Source: Flavobacteriaceae bacterium S0862 (GTDB lineage: Bacteria; Bacteroidota; Bacteroidia; Flavobacteriales; Flavobacteriaceae). Taken from it: 64,000 bases of DNA. Positions 27,785 through 36,508 of this stretch are shown piece after piece. Numbering within the stretch: the first letter of the stretch is position 1; each line of letters starts with the position of its first letter. The stretch is taken from the NCBI GenBank assembly GCA_023015825.1, contig JALKAW010000003.1, forward strand, positions 205,781-269,780, given 5' to 3'. The translations under genes and the position numbers were made by a program. Below the pieces are notes generated by a model that was not told the DNA's origin, searched no databases, and saw nothing but the letters and a program-made list of their open reading frames with translations.

Positions 27785-28868
27785 TAGCTTTAATGTTTTC
27801 TAGAAATGTTTTAATCTGTTTAGCAAAAGGAAAAATACCTGAAGGTGGAACTGAATTTCCAATTTGCTTTCTTACTTCTGCAATTGTACCTTCAAATACA
27901 AAATCATCAGGATAGCCAAATAGTCTTGCTCTTTCTCTATTTGTTAGAGGTCGTGGTTCGTCATAATGATATCCCCAAGTACCACCACCACCAGCTGCGA
28001 TTATAGTAGTTGACGGTTTATTAGGATGAAGTCTTCGATAAACGTGAGAAATCATTCCTTTTACGTAGTGAGGGGAATCTTTTGGTATATCTGTAAAATT
28101 ACCACCTGGCGGAATTAGTTTTAATTTCTCAATTGTACTAGCTTGTATATTTTGATGCTCGTTATTATGCTTTACTTTTTTCACTCCTTTTAAAGCTTCT
28201 TTTGATGATAAATAGTTGTCAGAATCTCTTGTTGGTGCTGGAATATCAAAAAATGTGTCTAAATCTTTTCTTACTCCTATAATTAAAACTCTTTGACGAA
28301 GTTGTGCCACTCCATATTCTGCAAAATTTACCAAATGTGCAGTTGTATTATATCCATAATCTCCTGTTTCTGAAAAATCTTTGATTATAGTCTTAATAGC
28401 TTTTTTCTTATTTGCAGTTAAAATTCCCTTTACATTTTCCGCTACAAACATCAAAGGCTGTTTTTGAGAAACTATTTCGACGAAATTTTGATATAAATTC
28501 CCTCTATCTGTTGTTATACCACCTCTTTTCCAAATCATAGAAAAATCTTGACAAGGAAAACCACCAAGAATTAAATCTGCATCTGGTATTTGAGAGTAGT
28601 CTAATTGAGTAATATCTCCGCAAACAATGTGGTCTCCAATATTTTTTGCATAGGTTTCACAGGCTCTTTTTTCAATATCATTTGCCCATTTTATATTAAA
28701 CCCAGCTTTATCGAAACCTAAATCCATTCCGCCACAACCTGAGAAAAGTGAAATAACATCAATGTTTTCTGTTTCTCTTGATTGCTCATTTGAGTTTTCA
28801 ATTGGTGGTGAATACATTCTCAATTGTGGTTCTTTAGCAATGCTAATGTTTTCTGTTTCTGTGCTCAT
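27774..28868 (-). CDS. DNA (cytosine-5-)-methyltransferase of a type II R-M system
   Basis: This 364-residue enzyme has the ordered C5 motifs: I FSGCGGMDLGF (42-52), IV GGFPCQDFS with catalytic Cys106, VI ENV (144-146), VIII QLRQRVLIIG, and X QIGNSVPP near the C terminus. An N-terminal tail of about 35 residues precedes motif I. The target-recognition region between VIII and IX is short (about 80 residues), in line with a short recognition site. It lies 9 bases after the controller gene. Confidence 0.95.
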   Translation of the reverse strand: MSTETENISIAKEPQLRMYSPPIENSNEQSRETENIDVISLFSGCGGMDLGFDKAGFNIKWANDIEKRACETYAKNIGDHIVCGDITQLDYSQIPDADLILGGFPCQDFSMIWKRGGITTDRGNLYQNFVEIVSQKQPLMFVAENVKGILTANKKKAIKTIIKDFSETGDYGYNTTAHLVNFAEYGVAQLRQRVLIIGVRKDLDTFFDIPAPTRDSDNYLSSKEALKGVKKVKHNNEHQNIQASTIEKLKLIPPGGNFTDIPKDSPHYVKGMISHVYRRLHPNKPSTTIIAAGGGGTWGYHYDEPRPLTNRERARLFGYPDDFVFEGTIAEVRKQIGNSVPPSGIFPFAKQIKTFLENIKANAH

Positions 28869-28877
28869 TCTATTCGA

Positions 28878-29186
28878 TTAATTTTGTACTGGGTGTGATT
28901 TTAAATATATTATTTTTTTCTCGGCAACTTTAAGTGCTTTACTTGCACAATCTTCGTCTGCAATTTCATAAGCAATTTTATCACTTATAAATTGTATCAA
29001 TAGTTCATCTTTATCGAGTTTTAAGATTTCTGCAAGTTTGTTCAGCATTTCTTTAGTTGGTTTTCGTTCATTTCTTTCAATTTTGCTCAATATTGCTTGG
29101 TCAATATCGACATAGGCAGAAACTTGCCTTAAAAGAAGTCCGAGAGCTTGCCTTTGATTTCGTAAAATTTGTCCGATTGTTTCCAT
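28878..29186 (-). CDS. XRE-family controller of the R-M operon
   Basis: This roughly 102-residue protein has an N-terminal helix-turn-helix (GQILRNQRQALGLLLRQVSAYVDIDQAILSKIERNERKPTKE) like controller (C) proteins that delay restriction until the host is methylated. I use the ATG at 29186; a TTG seven codons upstream would run into the palindromic operator. It is the first gene of the C-M-R-X operon, and its operator lies just before it, which fits autoregulation. Confidence 0.85.
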   Translation of the reverse strand: METIGQILRNQRQALGLLLRQVSAYVDIDQAILSKIERNERKPTKEMLNKLAEILKLDKDELLIQFISDKIAYEIADEDCASKALKVAEKKIIYLKSHPVQN

Positions 29187-29200
29187 TTGAAAATTATTAC

Positions 29201-29217
29201 TTGACAATAAGTGTCAA
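29201..29217 (-). promoter_or_regulatory. Operator (C-box) of the R-M operon
   Basis: TTGACAATAAGTGTCAA is an inverted repeat with 6-bp arms and a 5-base spacer, 15 bases before the controller start. It can serve both as binding site for the XRE protein and as part of the promoter. Confidence 0.7.
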
Positions 29218-29825
29218 ATATAAATTATTGATATAATGAAAACAATGAATTTAAAAGAGTTTATAAGTAAGTTGTTAACGAAAGGTTATTGAAAACTGAA
29301 CCGTATCATTTTAAATGGCATACAACACGTAAATAAGTCTGTATTTACGTAACTGTAAACTAATATAGTAATTATTTCAAAACCCTTATTAATAATACTA
29401 CAAATAACAAGACTGTATCATGTGTTTTGTATAACATTTTCATTATTTTTATAATGCTGTTATATAAAATACCTGTATGAATTTAAAAAATAATAGAAAG
29501 CAAATCACACAAAAAAACTTAATCTTAGTAAATTTAAAGAAGCCTTTTAAAACCTCAATGGAGTACTTATCTAATAATTGCCTGTTTTAAAGCTTTTAAC
29601 TTCTGTTATCGTGTTATATTCGGCATGATAAACAACCTCTGATATTCTATGATGTTTTAATTATTAGATGTTTTAATTATTTAGAATAATTTTTAATGTT
29701 AACACGTCATATTTAAATTAATAAAACAACTAACTTTATACAATGCTTAATAAAGAATGTCATGATAAATTTTTTTTTGGTTTTGCCTATGAAAATAGAA
29801 TCATCATTTTAATAAATTAAATATC
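29218..29825. other. Gene-free stretch between R-M operon and phosphatase unit
   Basis: About 600 bases of high A/T without a convincing gene. It holds the 11-mer GGCATACAACA (29317-29327) overlapping a 9-bp hairpin, ACGTAAATA and TATTTACGT at 29327-29350. The rest shows no structure I can support. Confidence 0.6.
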
Positions 29826-30002
29826 ATGCAAGTAGATTATTACACATATAAAACAGAAGACTTTACATGTTCGAAATGTGGCTGGAAAGGTAAAGGTGAA
29901 GAATTGAAGAATGGTGAATTTAGTGAAGTTCATGTAATTGGTGATTTGGAATGTCCAAAGTGCTATCATTTGATTGCTTTTTGGCAAGGAAAACTTATAT
30001 AA
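29826..30002 (+). CDS. Small zinc-ribbon protein
   Basis: This 58-residue ORF encodes two cysteine pairs, CSKCGWKGKG and CPKC, spaced by about 30 residues, a rubredoxin-like zinc ribbon. It ends 20 bases before the metallophosphatase start on the same strand, so the two may be co-transcribed. Partner and function are unknown. Confidence 0.6.
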   Translation: MQVDYYTYKTEDFTCSKCGWKGKGEELKNGEFSEVHVIGDLECPKCYHLIAFWQGKLI

Positions 30003-30022
30003 TAAAAAATTACTTTTAATTT

Positions 30023-30934
30023 ATGATAGACCTTATTGGAGACATTCACGGCCACGCAGACAAACTTGAAGAATTACTTCTTAAGTTAGGTTATAAAAAA
30101 AGTAATGGAGCTTATTCTCATCCCAACAGGAAAGTATTATTTGTTGGTGACTACATTGACCGCGGACCAAAAATTAGAGAAACACTCGCTATTGTTAAGT
30201 CTATGGTTGAGAGTGATAATGCAATTGCTTTAATGGGTAATCATGAATACAATGCCTTATGTTTCCACTTCCAAGAAACCGAAGGTGGTCACCTTAGAAA
30301 ACATTTAATTAAAAATATTATACAGCATTACGAAACGCTTAAACAGTTTAAGAATAGGCAAGAAGAATATGAAGCGTATTTGGATTGGTTTAAAACACTT
30401 CCTCTTTATTACGAGACCGACACATTTAGAGCTGTTCACGCTTGTTGGGACAGTAATAATATTGAATATCTAAAAAAGACATTAGTTAATGATAGATTGA
30501 CGGATGATCTTATTCATCAATCGGTAAGAAAAGGAACAAAATTAAATAAAGCAATTGAAGAAACCCTAAAAGGCAAAGAAATGAAAATGCCAGAAGGGCT
30601 TTCTTTTGCTGACAAGGACGATATAATAAGAAGTGAAATAAGAATAAAATGGTGGGAAGACCCTTCAAAAATGACCTACAAGTCAATAAGTGTAGAGCCA
30701 ATTGAAAAACTACCGGAAGAACCAATTAAATTATCCGATTTAAAATTCCTTAACTTTTATCATGGGGATGACAAAAAAGTGTTTTTTGGTCATTATTGGT
30801 TAAGAGGTGAGCCGTCACTATATAAAGACAACATCTGCTGCCTAGATTATAGCGTAGCAAAACAAGGAAAACTTGTGGCATATCGACTTAACAAAGAAAA
30901 CATTTTAGACATAAAAAACTTTGTTTATGTTTAG
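30023..30934 (+). CDS. Calcineurin-like metallophosphatase
   Basis: This 303-residue protein has the dinuclear metal motifs of PPP-type phosphatases: GDIHGH (6-11), GDYIDRG, GNHEY, and a later FGHYW that supplies another histidine. It resembles the ApaH/PrpE branch, which splits dinucleoside polyphosphates or protein phosphate esters. The substrate is unclear. Between GNHE and the C terminus is an insert of about 110 residues rich in charged helices. Followed at 30961 by a boundary repeat shared with the R-M operon. Confidence 0.88.
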   Translation: MIDLIGDIHGHADKLEELLLKLGYKKSNGAYSHPNRKVLFVGDYIDRGPKIRETLAIVKSMVESDNAIALMGNHEYNALCFHFQETEGGHLRKHLIKNIIQHYETLKQFKNRQEEYEAYLDWFKTLPLYYETDTFRAVHACWDSNNIEYLKKTLVNDRLTDDLIHQSVRKGTKLNKAIEETLKGKEMKMPEGLSFADKDDIIRSEIRIKWWEDPSKMTYKSISVEPIEKLPEEPIKLSDLKFLNFYHGDDKKVFFGHYWLRGEPSLYKDNICCLDYSVAKQGKLVAYRLNKENILDIKNFVYV

Positions 30935-30960
30935 AAAGATAAAATAACACATCTGTCAGT

Positions 30961-30987
30961 AACAATGGCTATAAGTAATAGCTGTTT
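30961..30987 (+). repeat. Boundary repeat after the phosphatase gene
   Basis: AACAATGGCTATAAGTAATA followed by GCTGTTT matches the minus-strand segment 26239-26213 at 24 of 27 bases. Both copies sit just downstream of a cargo transcription unit, in the direction of that unit. Confidence 0.55.
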
Positions 30988-31587
30988 TCATTTAATACCC
31001 AACCTTTCCTTTAATTCGTATTCAGGTAAATCATAAAAATCATTAAAAGGCAATTCACGTTTCTCTTTTGCTTCATGTAATCTATGATACCAATATGAGT
31101 TAAAGAATCCACGTTTTAAGTAAATATCAATAGTATGTGTTTCACCATTAAACCAATGTCTAATATCATAAACATAAAAGTAATCACTTCCTAACTTAGC
31201 TTTAATAAATGGTAAGTCCATATTTTCTCCAATACGTGGAATATGATTTAAGTGCATACATTTAAAAGCTACGTGTTTACCATTATTTCCAGCATTAAAC
31301 CATATTTCAGTTTTAGGAAAGCTAAAAACATGACCATTTTCAAAATCAAACATCTTATCATAAATTTCTTTTAGCTGTCTTCTAATGTGATACACTTTAA
31401 TTCCAGTTTGTTTTTCTATTTCTTTAAATGTTGGTAAATACAAATCTTCATTGTTTAACCTCTCATCTTCAAGTATATATTTAATAAGAACTTGGTATTT
31501 ATCATCCTCTTTAAAAAATAATTTTACTTGTTCTTTAATCGACATTAAGTCTATTAATATTCGTTTTATTGAGACTCTTTCTTTCAT
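30988..31587 (-). CDS. Helix-turn-helix-like protein divergent from umuD
   Basis: This 199-residue protein has a possible helix-turn-helix at about residues 52-75 (LPTFKEIEKQTGIKVYHIRRQLKEIY), followed by a basic, aromatic-rich C-terminal part (KRGFFNSYWYHRLHEAKEKR). It is divergent from umuD across 106 bases that hold a palindrome. That layout suggests it may regulate the umuDC cassette or itself, but this is inference. I do not recognise the family. Confidence 0.6.
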   Translation of the reverse strand: MKERVSIKRILIDLMSIKEQVKLFFKEDDKYQVLIKYILEDERLNNEDLYLPTFKEIEKQTGIKVYHIRRQLKEIYDKMFDFENGHVFSFPKTEIWFNAGNNGKHVAFKCMHLNHIPRIGENMDLPFIKAKLGSDYFYVYDIRHWFNGETHTIDIYLKRGFFNSYWYHRLHEAKEKRELPFNDFYDLPEYELKERLGIK

Positions 31588-31627
31588 GGTTTATATATTT
31601 AAATAGTATTATTTTTCAATTTAAAGT

Positions 31628-31686
31628 TAGTTAATAACTATTTTTAGTTAATTCTGTCTTATGAATATTATTCTTTATTAGTTTTG
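31628..31686 (+). promoter_or_regulatory. Palindrome and -7 element before umuD
   Basis: TAGTTA-A-TAACTA (31628-31640) is a 13-base palindrome, with a further TAGTTA half at 31645. TAGTTTTG (31679-31686) fits TAnnTTTG and ends 7 bases before the umuD ATG, so the mRNA would be nearly leaderless. The palindrome may be a LexA-like or HTH-protein operator. Confidence 0.5.
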
Positions 31687-31693
31687 CTATAAC

Positions 31694-32143
31694 ATGAAAT
31701 TAAGAAGCCTCCATACTACCAAAACAATAGAGTTCTACACTCCAAATTATTCTACAAAACTCAAATTACCCTTTGTTTCTAATGGTATTAGTGCAGGATT
31801 TCCTTCACCAGCTGATGATTTCTTAGATATTAATATTGACCTTAATAAGCATCTCATAAAAAATCCTAGCACTACTTTTTATGGTAGAGTAAAAGGTAAT
31901 TCATTAATTGATGCTGGAATACATGATGGTGATTTACTAATCATAGATAAAAGCCTTGAACCAACTAATGGAAAAATTGCAGTTTGTTTTGTTGATGGGG
32001 AGTTTACAGTGAAAAGGATTAAGCTTGAAAAAGATGTTATTTGGCTAATTGCTGAAAACAAAGATTATCCACCTATAAAAGTAACCAAAGACAATGATTT
32101 TGTGATTTGGGGAATTGTAATAAATGTCATTAAATACTTATAA
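31694..32143 (+). CDS. umuD: UmuD-like S24 peptidase (translesion synthesis)
   Basis: This 149-residue protein is an S24-family self-cleaving protein without a DNA-binding domain. The cleavage site Ala34-Gly35 (ISAGFPSPADD), nucleophile Ser70 (VKGNSLIDAGI) and general base Lys107 (FTVKRIK) are all present. Upon RecA activation it should be cut to UmuD', which joins UmuC as polymerase V. Its stop overlaps the UmuC start (TAATG), typical of a fixed umuDC pair. Confidence 0.95.
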   Translation: MKLRSLHTTKTIEFYTPNYSTKLKLPFVSNGISAGFPSPADDFLDINIDLNKHLIKNPSTTFYGRVKGNSLIDAGIHDGDLLIIDKSLEPTNGKIAVCFVDGEFTVKRIKLEKDVIWLIAENKDYPPIKVTKDNDFVIWGIVINVIKYL

Positions 32144-33402
32144 TGTTTGCCCTAGTTGATTGTAATAACTTCTATGCCTCTTGTGAGCGTGTATTTAACC
32201 CTGATTTAAGAGATAAGCCCATAGTTGTGCTATCTAATAATGATGGATGTGTTATTGCACGTAGTAATGAAGCTAAAGAATTAGGCGTGCCTATGGGAGC
32301 TCCAGCATTTGAATATGAAAAAGAATTTATTAAGCACAACATTAACGTGTTTTCTTCCAATTATCCACTTTATGGGGATATAAGTAGTAGAGTTATGAAT
32401 ATACTCCGTGAATATACTCCAGATGTTGAAGTTTATAGTATAGATGAAGCTTTTTTAAAGTTTGATGGTTTTGAATATTACAATTTGAACAGCATAGGTC
32501 TTGAAATGCAACAAAGAGTTACTAAAGGTACAGGAGTTCCTATTAGCGTTGGATTTGCTCCTACAAAAGCATTGGCAAAAGTTGCTAATAGAATCGCTAA
32601 GAAGTATGCAGAAAAGACCAATAGTGTTTATGTAATAGATGATGAAAATAAGCGTGTAAAAGCCTTAAAGTGGCTTAAAATAGAGGATGTTTGGGGTGTT
32701 GGTAGAAAGCATACACAGCGTTTAAATAATATTGGCGTTATCAATGCATATCAGTTTACTAAACTGTCAGATTCTTGGGTTAGAAAACACATGTCAGTAG
32801 TTGGATTAAGGCTAAAACATGACTTAGAAGGCAAGCCAACTTTGGATTTAGACTCTCCAGCAAAAAAGAAAATGATTGCAACTACTAGGTCATTTGAAAA
32901 AATGCTTTTGGAGTTTAAAGATGTAAATGAAAGAGTAGGAACATTTGCTATTTCTTGTGCTGAAAAACTTAGAAAACAAAAGAGTCATTGTAATGCTATT
33001 ATGGTGTTTGTGAATACAAATGGACATAGAAAAGATTTAGAGCAATATGGTAGAAACATTGTTATCAAAACAGATTATCCAACAAATTCATCAATAGACT
33101 TAAATAAGTATGCCCAACTAGGGCTAAAAGCTATATTTAAACAGGGTTATCATTATAAAAAGGCTGGTGTAATTGTAATGGGATTAACTCCAGAGAACCA
33201 AAACCAGCTAACATTATACAGTAAGCCAAACCCTAAACATTCACCTATAATGAATATTGTAGATAGAATGAATATAGCATATGGGAATAATAAGATTAAG
33301 TTTGGGACACAATCATTGGGTAGACAGTGGAAAATGAAACAAGAAAAATTATCACCTAGATATTCCACTAATCTGAATGAAATAATCACAGTTACTGTTT
33401 AA
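32143..33402 (+). CDS. umuC: UmuC-like Y-family DNA polymerase
   Basis: This 419-residue lesion-bypass polymerase has the Y-family active-site acidic residues: Asp6 in FALVDCNNFYASCE, and Asp101-Glu102 in YSIDEAF. The thumb (GVGFxPTKALAKVANRIAKK) and C-terminal little-finger regions are present, as is a UmuC-type tail. It is coupled to umuD by a 1-base overlap and followed 34 bases later by an SRAP gene, forming a DNA-damage cassette inside the island. Confidence 0.95.
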   Translation: MFALVDCNNFYASCERVFNPDLRDKPIVVLSNNDGCVIARSNEAKELGVPMGAPAFEYEKEFIKHNINVFSSNYPLYGDISSRVMNILREYTPDVEVYSIDEAFLKFDGFEYYNLNSIGLEMQQRVTKGTGVPISVGFAPTKALAKVANRIAKKYAEKTNSVYVIDDENKRVKALKWLKIEDVWGVGRKHTQRLNNIGVINAYQFTKLSDSWVRKHMSVVGLRLKHDLEGKPTLDLDSPAKKKMIATTRSFEKMLLEFKDVNERVGTFAISCAEKLRKQKSHCNAIMVFVNTNGHRKDLEQYGRNIVIKTDYPTNSSIDLNKYAQLGLKAIFKQGYHYKKAGVIVMGLTPENQNQLTLYSKPNPKHSPIMNIVDRMNIAYGNNKIKFGTQSLGRQWKMKQEKLSPRYSTNLNEIITVTV

Positions 33403-33436
33403 AAACTTTTTTTAACTTTATGAAAAAGAATAATCA

Positions 33437-34174
33437 ATGTGCTTTCATACAAGTCAAACCAAAAAAGTTATAGAGCTAGAAAACAGATATAATGTAAAAG
33501 TTAGTCACGAATCTTTAGTTGATTATTTTGACGCACCTAGATATCATTTAAATGGATTTTCACATCCAAATATGTTGGTTATACCTCAAGAAAGGTCTGA
33601 CTTAATTGCTCCAGGAGTTTGGGGTATAGTGCCTAATAATAAGCAACCAGATGATATTAAGCCATATTATAAAGAAGCGGTAAAATATGGAGGTGGATTA
33701 AATGCTAGGTCAGAAAAAGTATTTAATCATTTTATTTATAGAGATTCTATAATGGAAAAAAGATGTGTGATTCCAGTTACAGGTTTTTTTGAGCCTCATG
33801 ATTACAAGAAAAAGAAATATCCATACCATATTAAAAGCAAAACAGATGATGTTCTATCATTGGCAGGATTATATACTGTAATAGGAACAAACATCACATT
33901 TACAATTTTAACAAAAGAGGCAAGTCCATTATTTGAAAGGGTACATAACCTTAAAAAAAGACAGCCTATAATACTTCAAAAAGAATTAGAGCAAGATTGG
34001 TTAAATCCAGAATTAACTAATGACGATGTTAAAGAATTGCTAAACAATCCATTTAATGATGATGAGCTAGATTCATATACAGTTTCTAAGGATTTATTTA
34101 ATATTAAAGTAAATTCTGATGTTGAAGACATACTTAATCCAGTTCAATATGAAGAGCTAAATACTTTGTTTTGA
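33437..34174 (+). CDS. SOS-response-associated peptidase (SRAP, YedK/HMCES family)
   Basis: This 245-residue protein crosslinks to abasic sites in single-stranded DNA and shields them. Cys2 (which forms the thiazolidine with the abasic aldehyde) is present, as are Asn89 (LNARSE), Glu119 (GFFEP) and His170 (RVHNLKKRQP). The loop after the histidine differs slightly from the usual HxRMP. It follows umuC closely, which fits a shared response to replication damage. Confidence 0.93.
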   Translation: MCFHTSQTKKVIELENRYNVKVSHESLVDYFDAPRYHLNGFSHPNMLVIPQERSDLIAPGVWGIVPNNKQPDDIKPYYKEAVKYGGGLNARSEKVFNHFIYRDSIMEKRCVIPVTGFFEPHDYKKKKYPYHIKSKTDDVLSLAGLYTVIGTNITFTILTKEASPLFERVHNLKKRQPIILQKELEQDWLNPELTNDDVKELLNNPFNDDELDSYTVSKDLFNIKVNSDVEDILNPVQYEELNTLF

Positions 34175-34305
34175 TGCTATTTAAAAAGAAAGATAACCAA
34201 TTAGATAATTACACTGCCAAGTATACGGATACTTTTAAACTAGGTTTAGTATATGCTGTTATTGGTGGAGTAGGTTATGTTATCTTCAAGTTATTTGTTG
34301 AATGA
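34174..34305 (+). CDS. Small single-helix membrane protein
   Basis: This 43-residue ORF overlaps the SRAP stop by 1 base and its own stop overlaps the next start (ATGA), so three genes are translationally chained. It has a basic N terminus (MLFKKKDN) and a C-terminal membrane helix (FKLGLVYAVIGGVGYVIFKLFV). Function unknown. The tight overlaps are the main evidence that it is real. Confidence 0.55.
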   Translation: MLFKKKDNQLDNYTAKYTDTFKLGLVYAVIGGVGYVIFKLFVE

Positions 34306-34535
34306 AACTAGAAATATTCAATAAACTCAGCTATGATGAAAAGCTATTTAGAGTAGTAGACAAAGGTGCTTTCCTGGATAATTATGTAACTGAAAACATT
34401 AGAATGAATCTATTCGCAGTAGATAAATTCTATGTTGAGTTAGTTTATGATTCTGCAGAGAATAAAATATCAGAAATAAGAAGTTTTAAATCGGGCATAC
34501 ATTTAGATAAATATACTACTCACATAAAACTGTAA
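34302..34535 (+). CDS. Hypothetical protein, end of SRAP operon
   Basis: This 77-residue soluble protein has no motif I recognise; it looks like an alpha-beta domain (LSYDEKLFRVVDKGAFLDNYVTENIRMNLF, then strands FYVELVYDS and ISEIRSFKSG). It begins inside the stop codon of the small membrane ORF and is the last gene of the umuD-SRAP chain. An inverted repeat at 34570-34637 follows. Confidence 0.55.
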   Translation: MKLEIFNKLSYDEKLFRVVDKGAFLDNYVTENIRMNLFAVDKFYVELVYDSAENKISEIRSFKSGIHLDKYTTHIKL

Positions 34536-34569
34536 AATGCGGTCATTGTTTTAAGGGTGCAATCTCAAT

Positions 34570-34637
34570 GGATTAGGAAAAAAGAAAAGATTAATCTTGA
34601 AGTACTCCAATAAACTTATTTTACTTTTTCCTGATCC
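34570..34637 (+). repeat. Long-loop inverted repeat after the SRAP operon
   Basis: GGATTAGGAAAAA (34570-34582) faces TTTTTCCTGATCC (34625-34637), one G-U pair apart from perfect, with a smaller AAGATTAATCTT hairpin in the loop. It could act as a terminator or processed 3' end. Confidence 0.5.
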
Positions 34638-34730
34638 AATATTCAAGTAACATTTAGTTAAAATTTTTATTTTTTATAATTTTTTACGTATTGTTTAGTA
34701 CTATAATGTATTATCTTTAATATTCTTATT

Positions 34731-34934
34731 ATGAAAACTGTTTATTTTATTCTTGCTGTGTTATTTTATATTGTAGGAGTCATAATTGGTTATTCTCAGA
34801 AGGTCAGTGGAGATCAGATGCGAGTCTCTCAAAGAGAAGCGAACCACCCACTATTAACATCATTAAACCCCATGGGCCAGCCATTTTTCATCTTAATTCC
34901 TATTGGCATATTTATATGGCTAGCTACTAAATGA
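34731..34934 (+). CDS. Small two-helix membrane protein
   Basis: This 67-residue protein has an N-terminal helix (VYFILAVLFYIVGVIIGYS), a hydrophilic loop and a C-terminal helix (PFFILIPIGIFIWLA). It stands alone between the SRAP operon and the ECF sigma gene. I do not recognise it. Between it and the sigma factor (34935-35312) I see only A/T-rich DNA. Confidence 0.5.
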   Translation: MKTVYFILAVLFYIVGVIIGYSQKVSGDQMRVSQREANHPLLTSLNPMGQPFFILIPIGIFIWLATK

Positions 34935-35312
34935 TGTTTAGATATTATTGGAATTAATGTGAGAAATAATCAAAATAGCGTTGCCTTAATTAAAGACCCT
35001 TCATCCTTTTATTCGTTCAAACCGTAAAAAAACAAACTTATTGTCAAGTTGCTAATGTTAAAATTTAGAGCATTTTAACGATTAAAATTTCGTTTTAGCT
35101 AAGATTTGCCCTATTTATTAACATTATTGAGAAAATCATACGGTTTTGAGCCATATTATTCCCTATTAGTATAGGGCTTATTCTTTTAGTTATAATTCAA
35201 AAACATTAAAGTAGTGACTAAAGCTGCCTAAAATATTTTTAAAAAATAGTGTAACAAAAAATAAACATTTACGTATTATATAAACATCCCACTCATTTAA
35301 ACATATTCGCCT

Positions 35313-35834
35313 TTGACAAAAAACTTGCGTACCCAAGAATTGACCGAACGACCCTTGAATGAATTATTCCAAAACTACTGGACAGAAGTTTATTCATTTG
35401 CAAAATCACAAACTAGGAATCATCACAAAGCAGAAGATTTAACTTGTGAAACTTTTACTAAAGCATTTCTTAAAATTGAAAGTTATAATCCTAATAAGCA
35501 ATTTAAGAACTGGATTTTTACAATTTGTAAAAACACCTTTTTAGATAACAGAAGAAAAGCTAGCAATACATTTAGTTACTTGGAAGACCAATTATATTCT
35601 CAAATTAACGACACTTCTCCATCTCCTGCAGATCAGATGATTTTAAAGGAACAATACTCGAATGCCCTAAATGCAATTAGTCAGCTTGGAAAAGGTGATA
35701 AACAGATTATAACACTTTACTATTTAGATGACTTAAGTTATAATCAAATTTCAGCCGATTTAAACATTTCTTATGCAAATGCAAGAACTAGATTGAATCG
35801 AGCAAAACATAGGTTGCGTAGTCAACTAAATTAG
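35313..35834 (+). CDS. ECF-type RNA polymerase sigma factor
   Basis: This 173-residue factor has sigma region 2 (LNELFQNYWTEVYSFAKSQTRNHHKAEDLTCETFTKAFLKI) and region 4 (LDDLSYNQISADLNISYANARTRLNRAKHRLR). The frame has a stop 5 codons upstream and no ATG before region 2, so a TTG start at 35313 is used; the exact start is uncertain. No anti-sigma gene with a membrane helix follows directly; the next gene is a vWA protein. It may direct transcription of the island genes behind it. Confidence 0.85.
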   Translation: MTKNLRTQELTERPLNELFQNYWTEVYSFAKSQTRNHHKAEDLTCETFTKAFLKIESYNPNKQFKNWIFTICKNTFLDNRRKASNTFSYLEDQLYSQINDTSPSPADQMILKEQYSNALNAISQLGKGDKQIITLYYLDDLSYNQISADLNISYANARTRLNRAKHRLRSQLN

Positions 35835-35925
35835 CTCACAATGTTTAATTTTTTACAATTACAAATACATAGGAATCTATAATTCTTGTGAGGGACACCC
35901 TATTTTAATTTTAAAAACTCTAACT

Positions 35926-36507
35926 ATGAAAAATCACACAGACATTACTGTTATTTTAGATCGATCAGGTTCAATGGATCTTGTAAAATCAGCTACCATC
36001 GAAGGGTATAACAAGTTTTTACAAACACATAAATCTGAAGGCACAAACGTTAAGGTCTCACTTGTTAAGTTTGATCATGAATATGATTTGGCCTATGAAG
36101 AAAAGAAGATTAAAAAAAAATATTATTTAAATGAAACTAATTATATCCCCCGGGGTTCAACAGCCTTATTTGACGCTATTGGAAAGACCATTGAGGGAGT
36201 TGACCGAAGAATAAAAAAATATAAGGTTGAGCCTAAAGTTATAATTGCAATAATTACTGATGGATATGAGAATGATAGCAAATTTTATAATCTAAGGGAA
36301 ATAAAAAAAGGAGTAAAAAAAAGAATTAATAAACATAATTGGAATTTTGTGTATTTAGGAGCAAACCAAGACGCCATATTTGAGGGGAAACGTCTTGGAA
36401 TTTCATCAGATTACTCACATAATTTTAAAGCCTCTAAAGCTGGAGTTAAGTCAGCCTTTAATACGGTAATAAAACAATCAATGGCATTAACAAAAGAAAA
36501 CTTATAA
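35926..36507 (+). CDS. vWA-domain protein
   Basis: This 193-residue soluble protein is a single von Willebrand A domain with an intact MIDAS: D12-x-S14-x-S16 (LDRSGSM), Thr in PRGSTALFDAIG and Asp in IITDGYEN. Free-standing vWA proteins act as metal-dependent protein-binding modules, often with chaperone-type AAA proteins. No such ATPase is adjacent. It ends 1 base before the carrier-protein-like gene, suggesting an operon. Confidence 0.85.
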   Translation: MKNHTDITVILDRSGSMDLVKSATIEGYNKFLQTHKSEGTNVKVSLVKFDHEYDLAYEEKKIKKKYYLNETNYIPRGSTALFDAIGKTIEGVDRRIKKYKVEPKVIIAIITDGYENDSKFYNLREIKKGVKKRINKHNWNFVYLGANQDAIFEGKRLGISSDYSHNFKASKAGVKSAFNTVIKQSMALTKENL

Positions 36508-36508
36508 A

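Noticed and set aside
29477..29590. 37-codon ORF in the gap after the R-M operon
   Set aside because: Low-complexity Lys/Asn content, no motif, no coupling to a neighbour.
25840..30987. CRISPR array or insertion-sequence ends
   Set aside because: The repeats are few, of unequal spacing, and flank ordinary genes without a transposase or cas gene.
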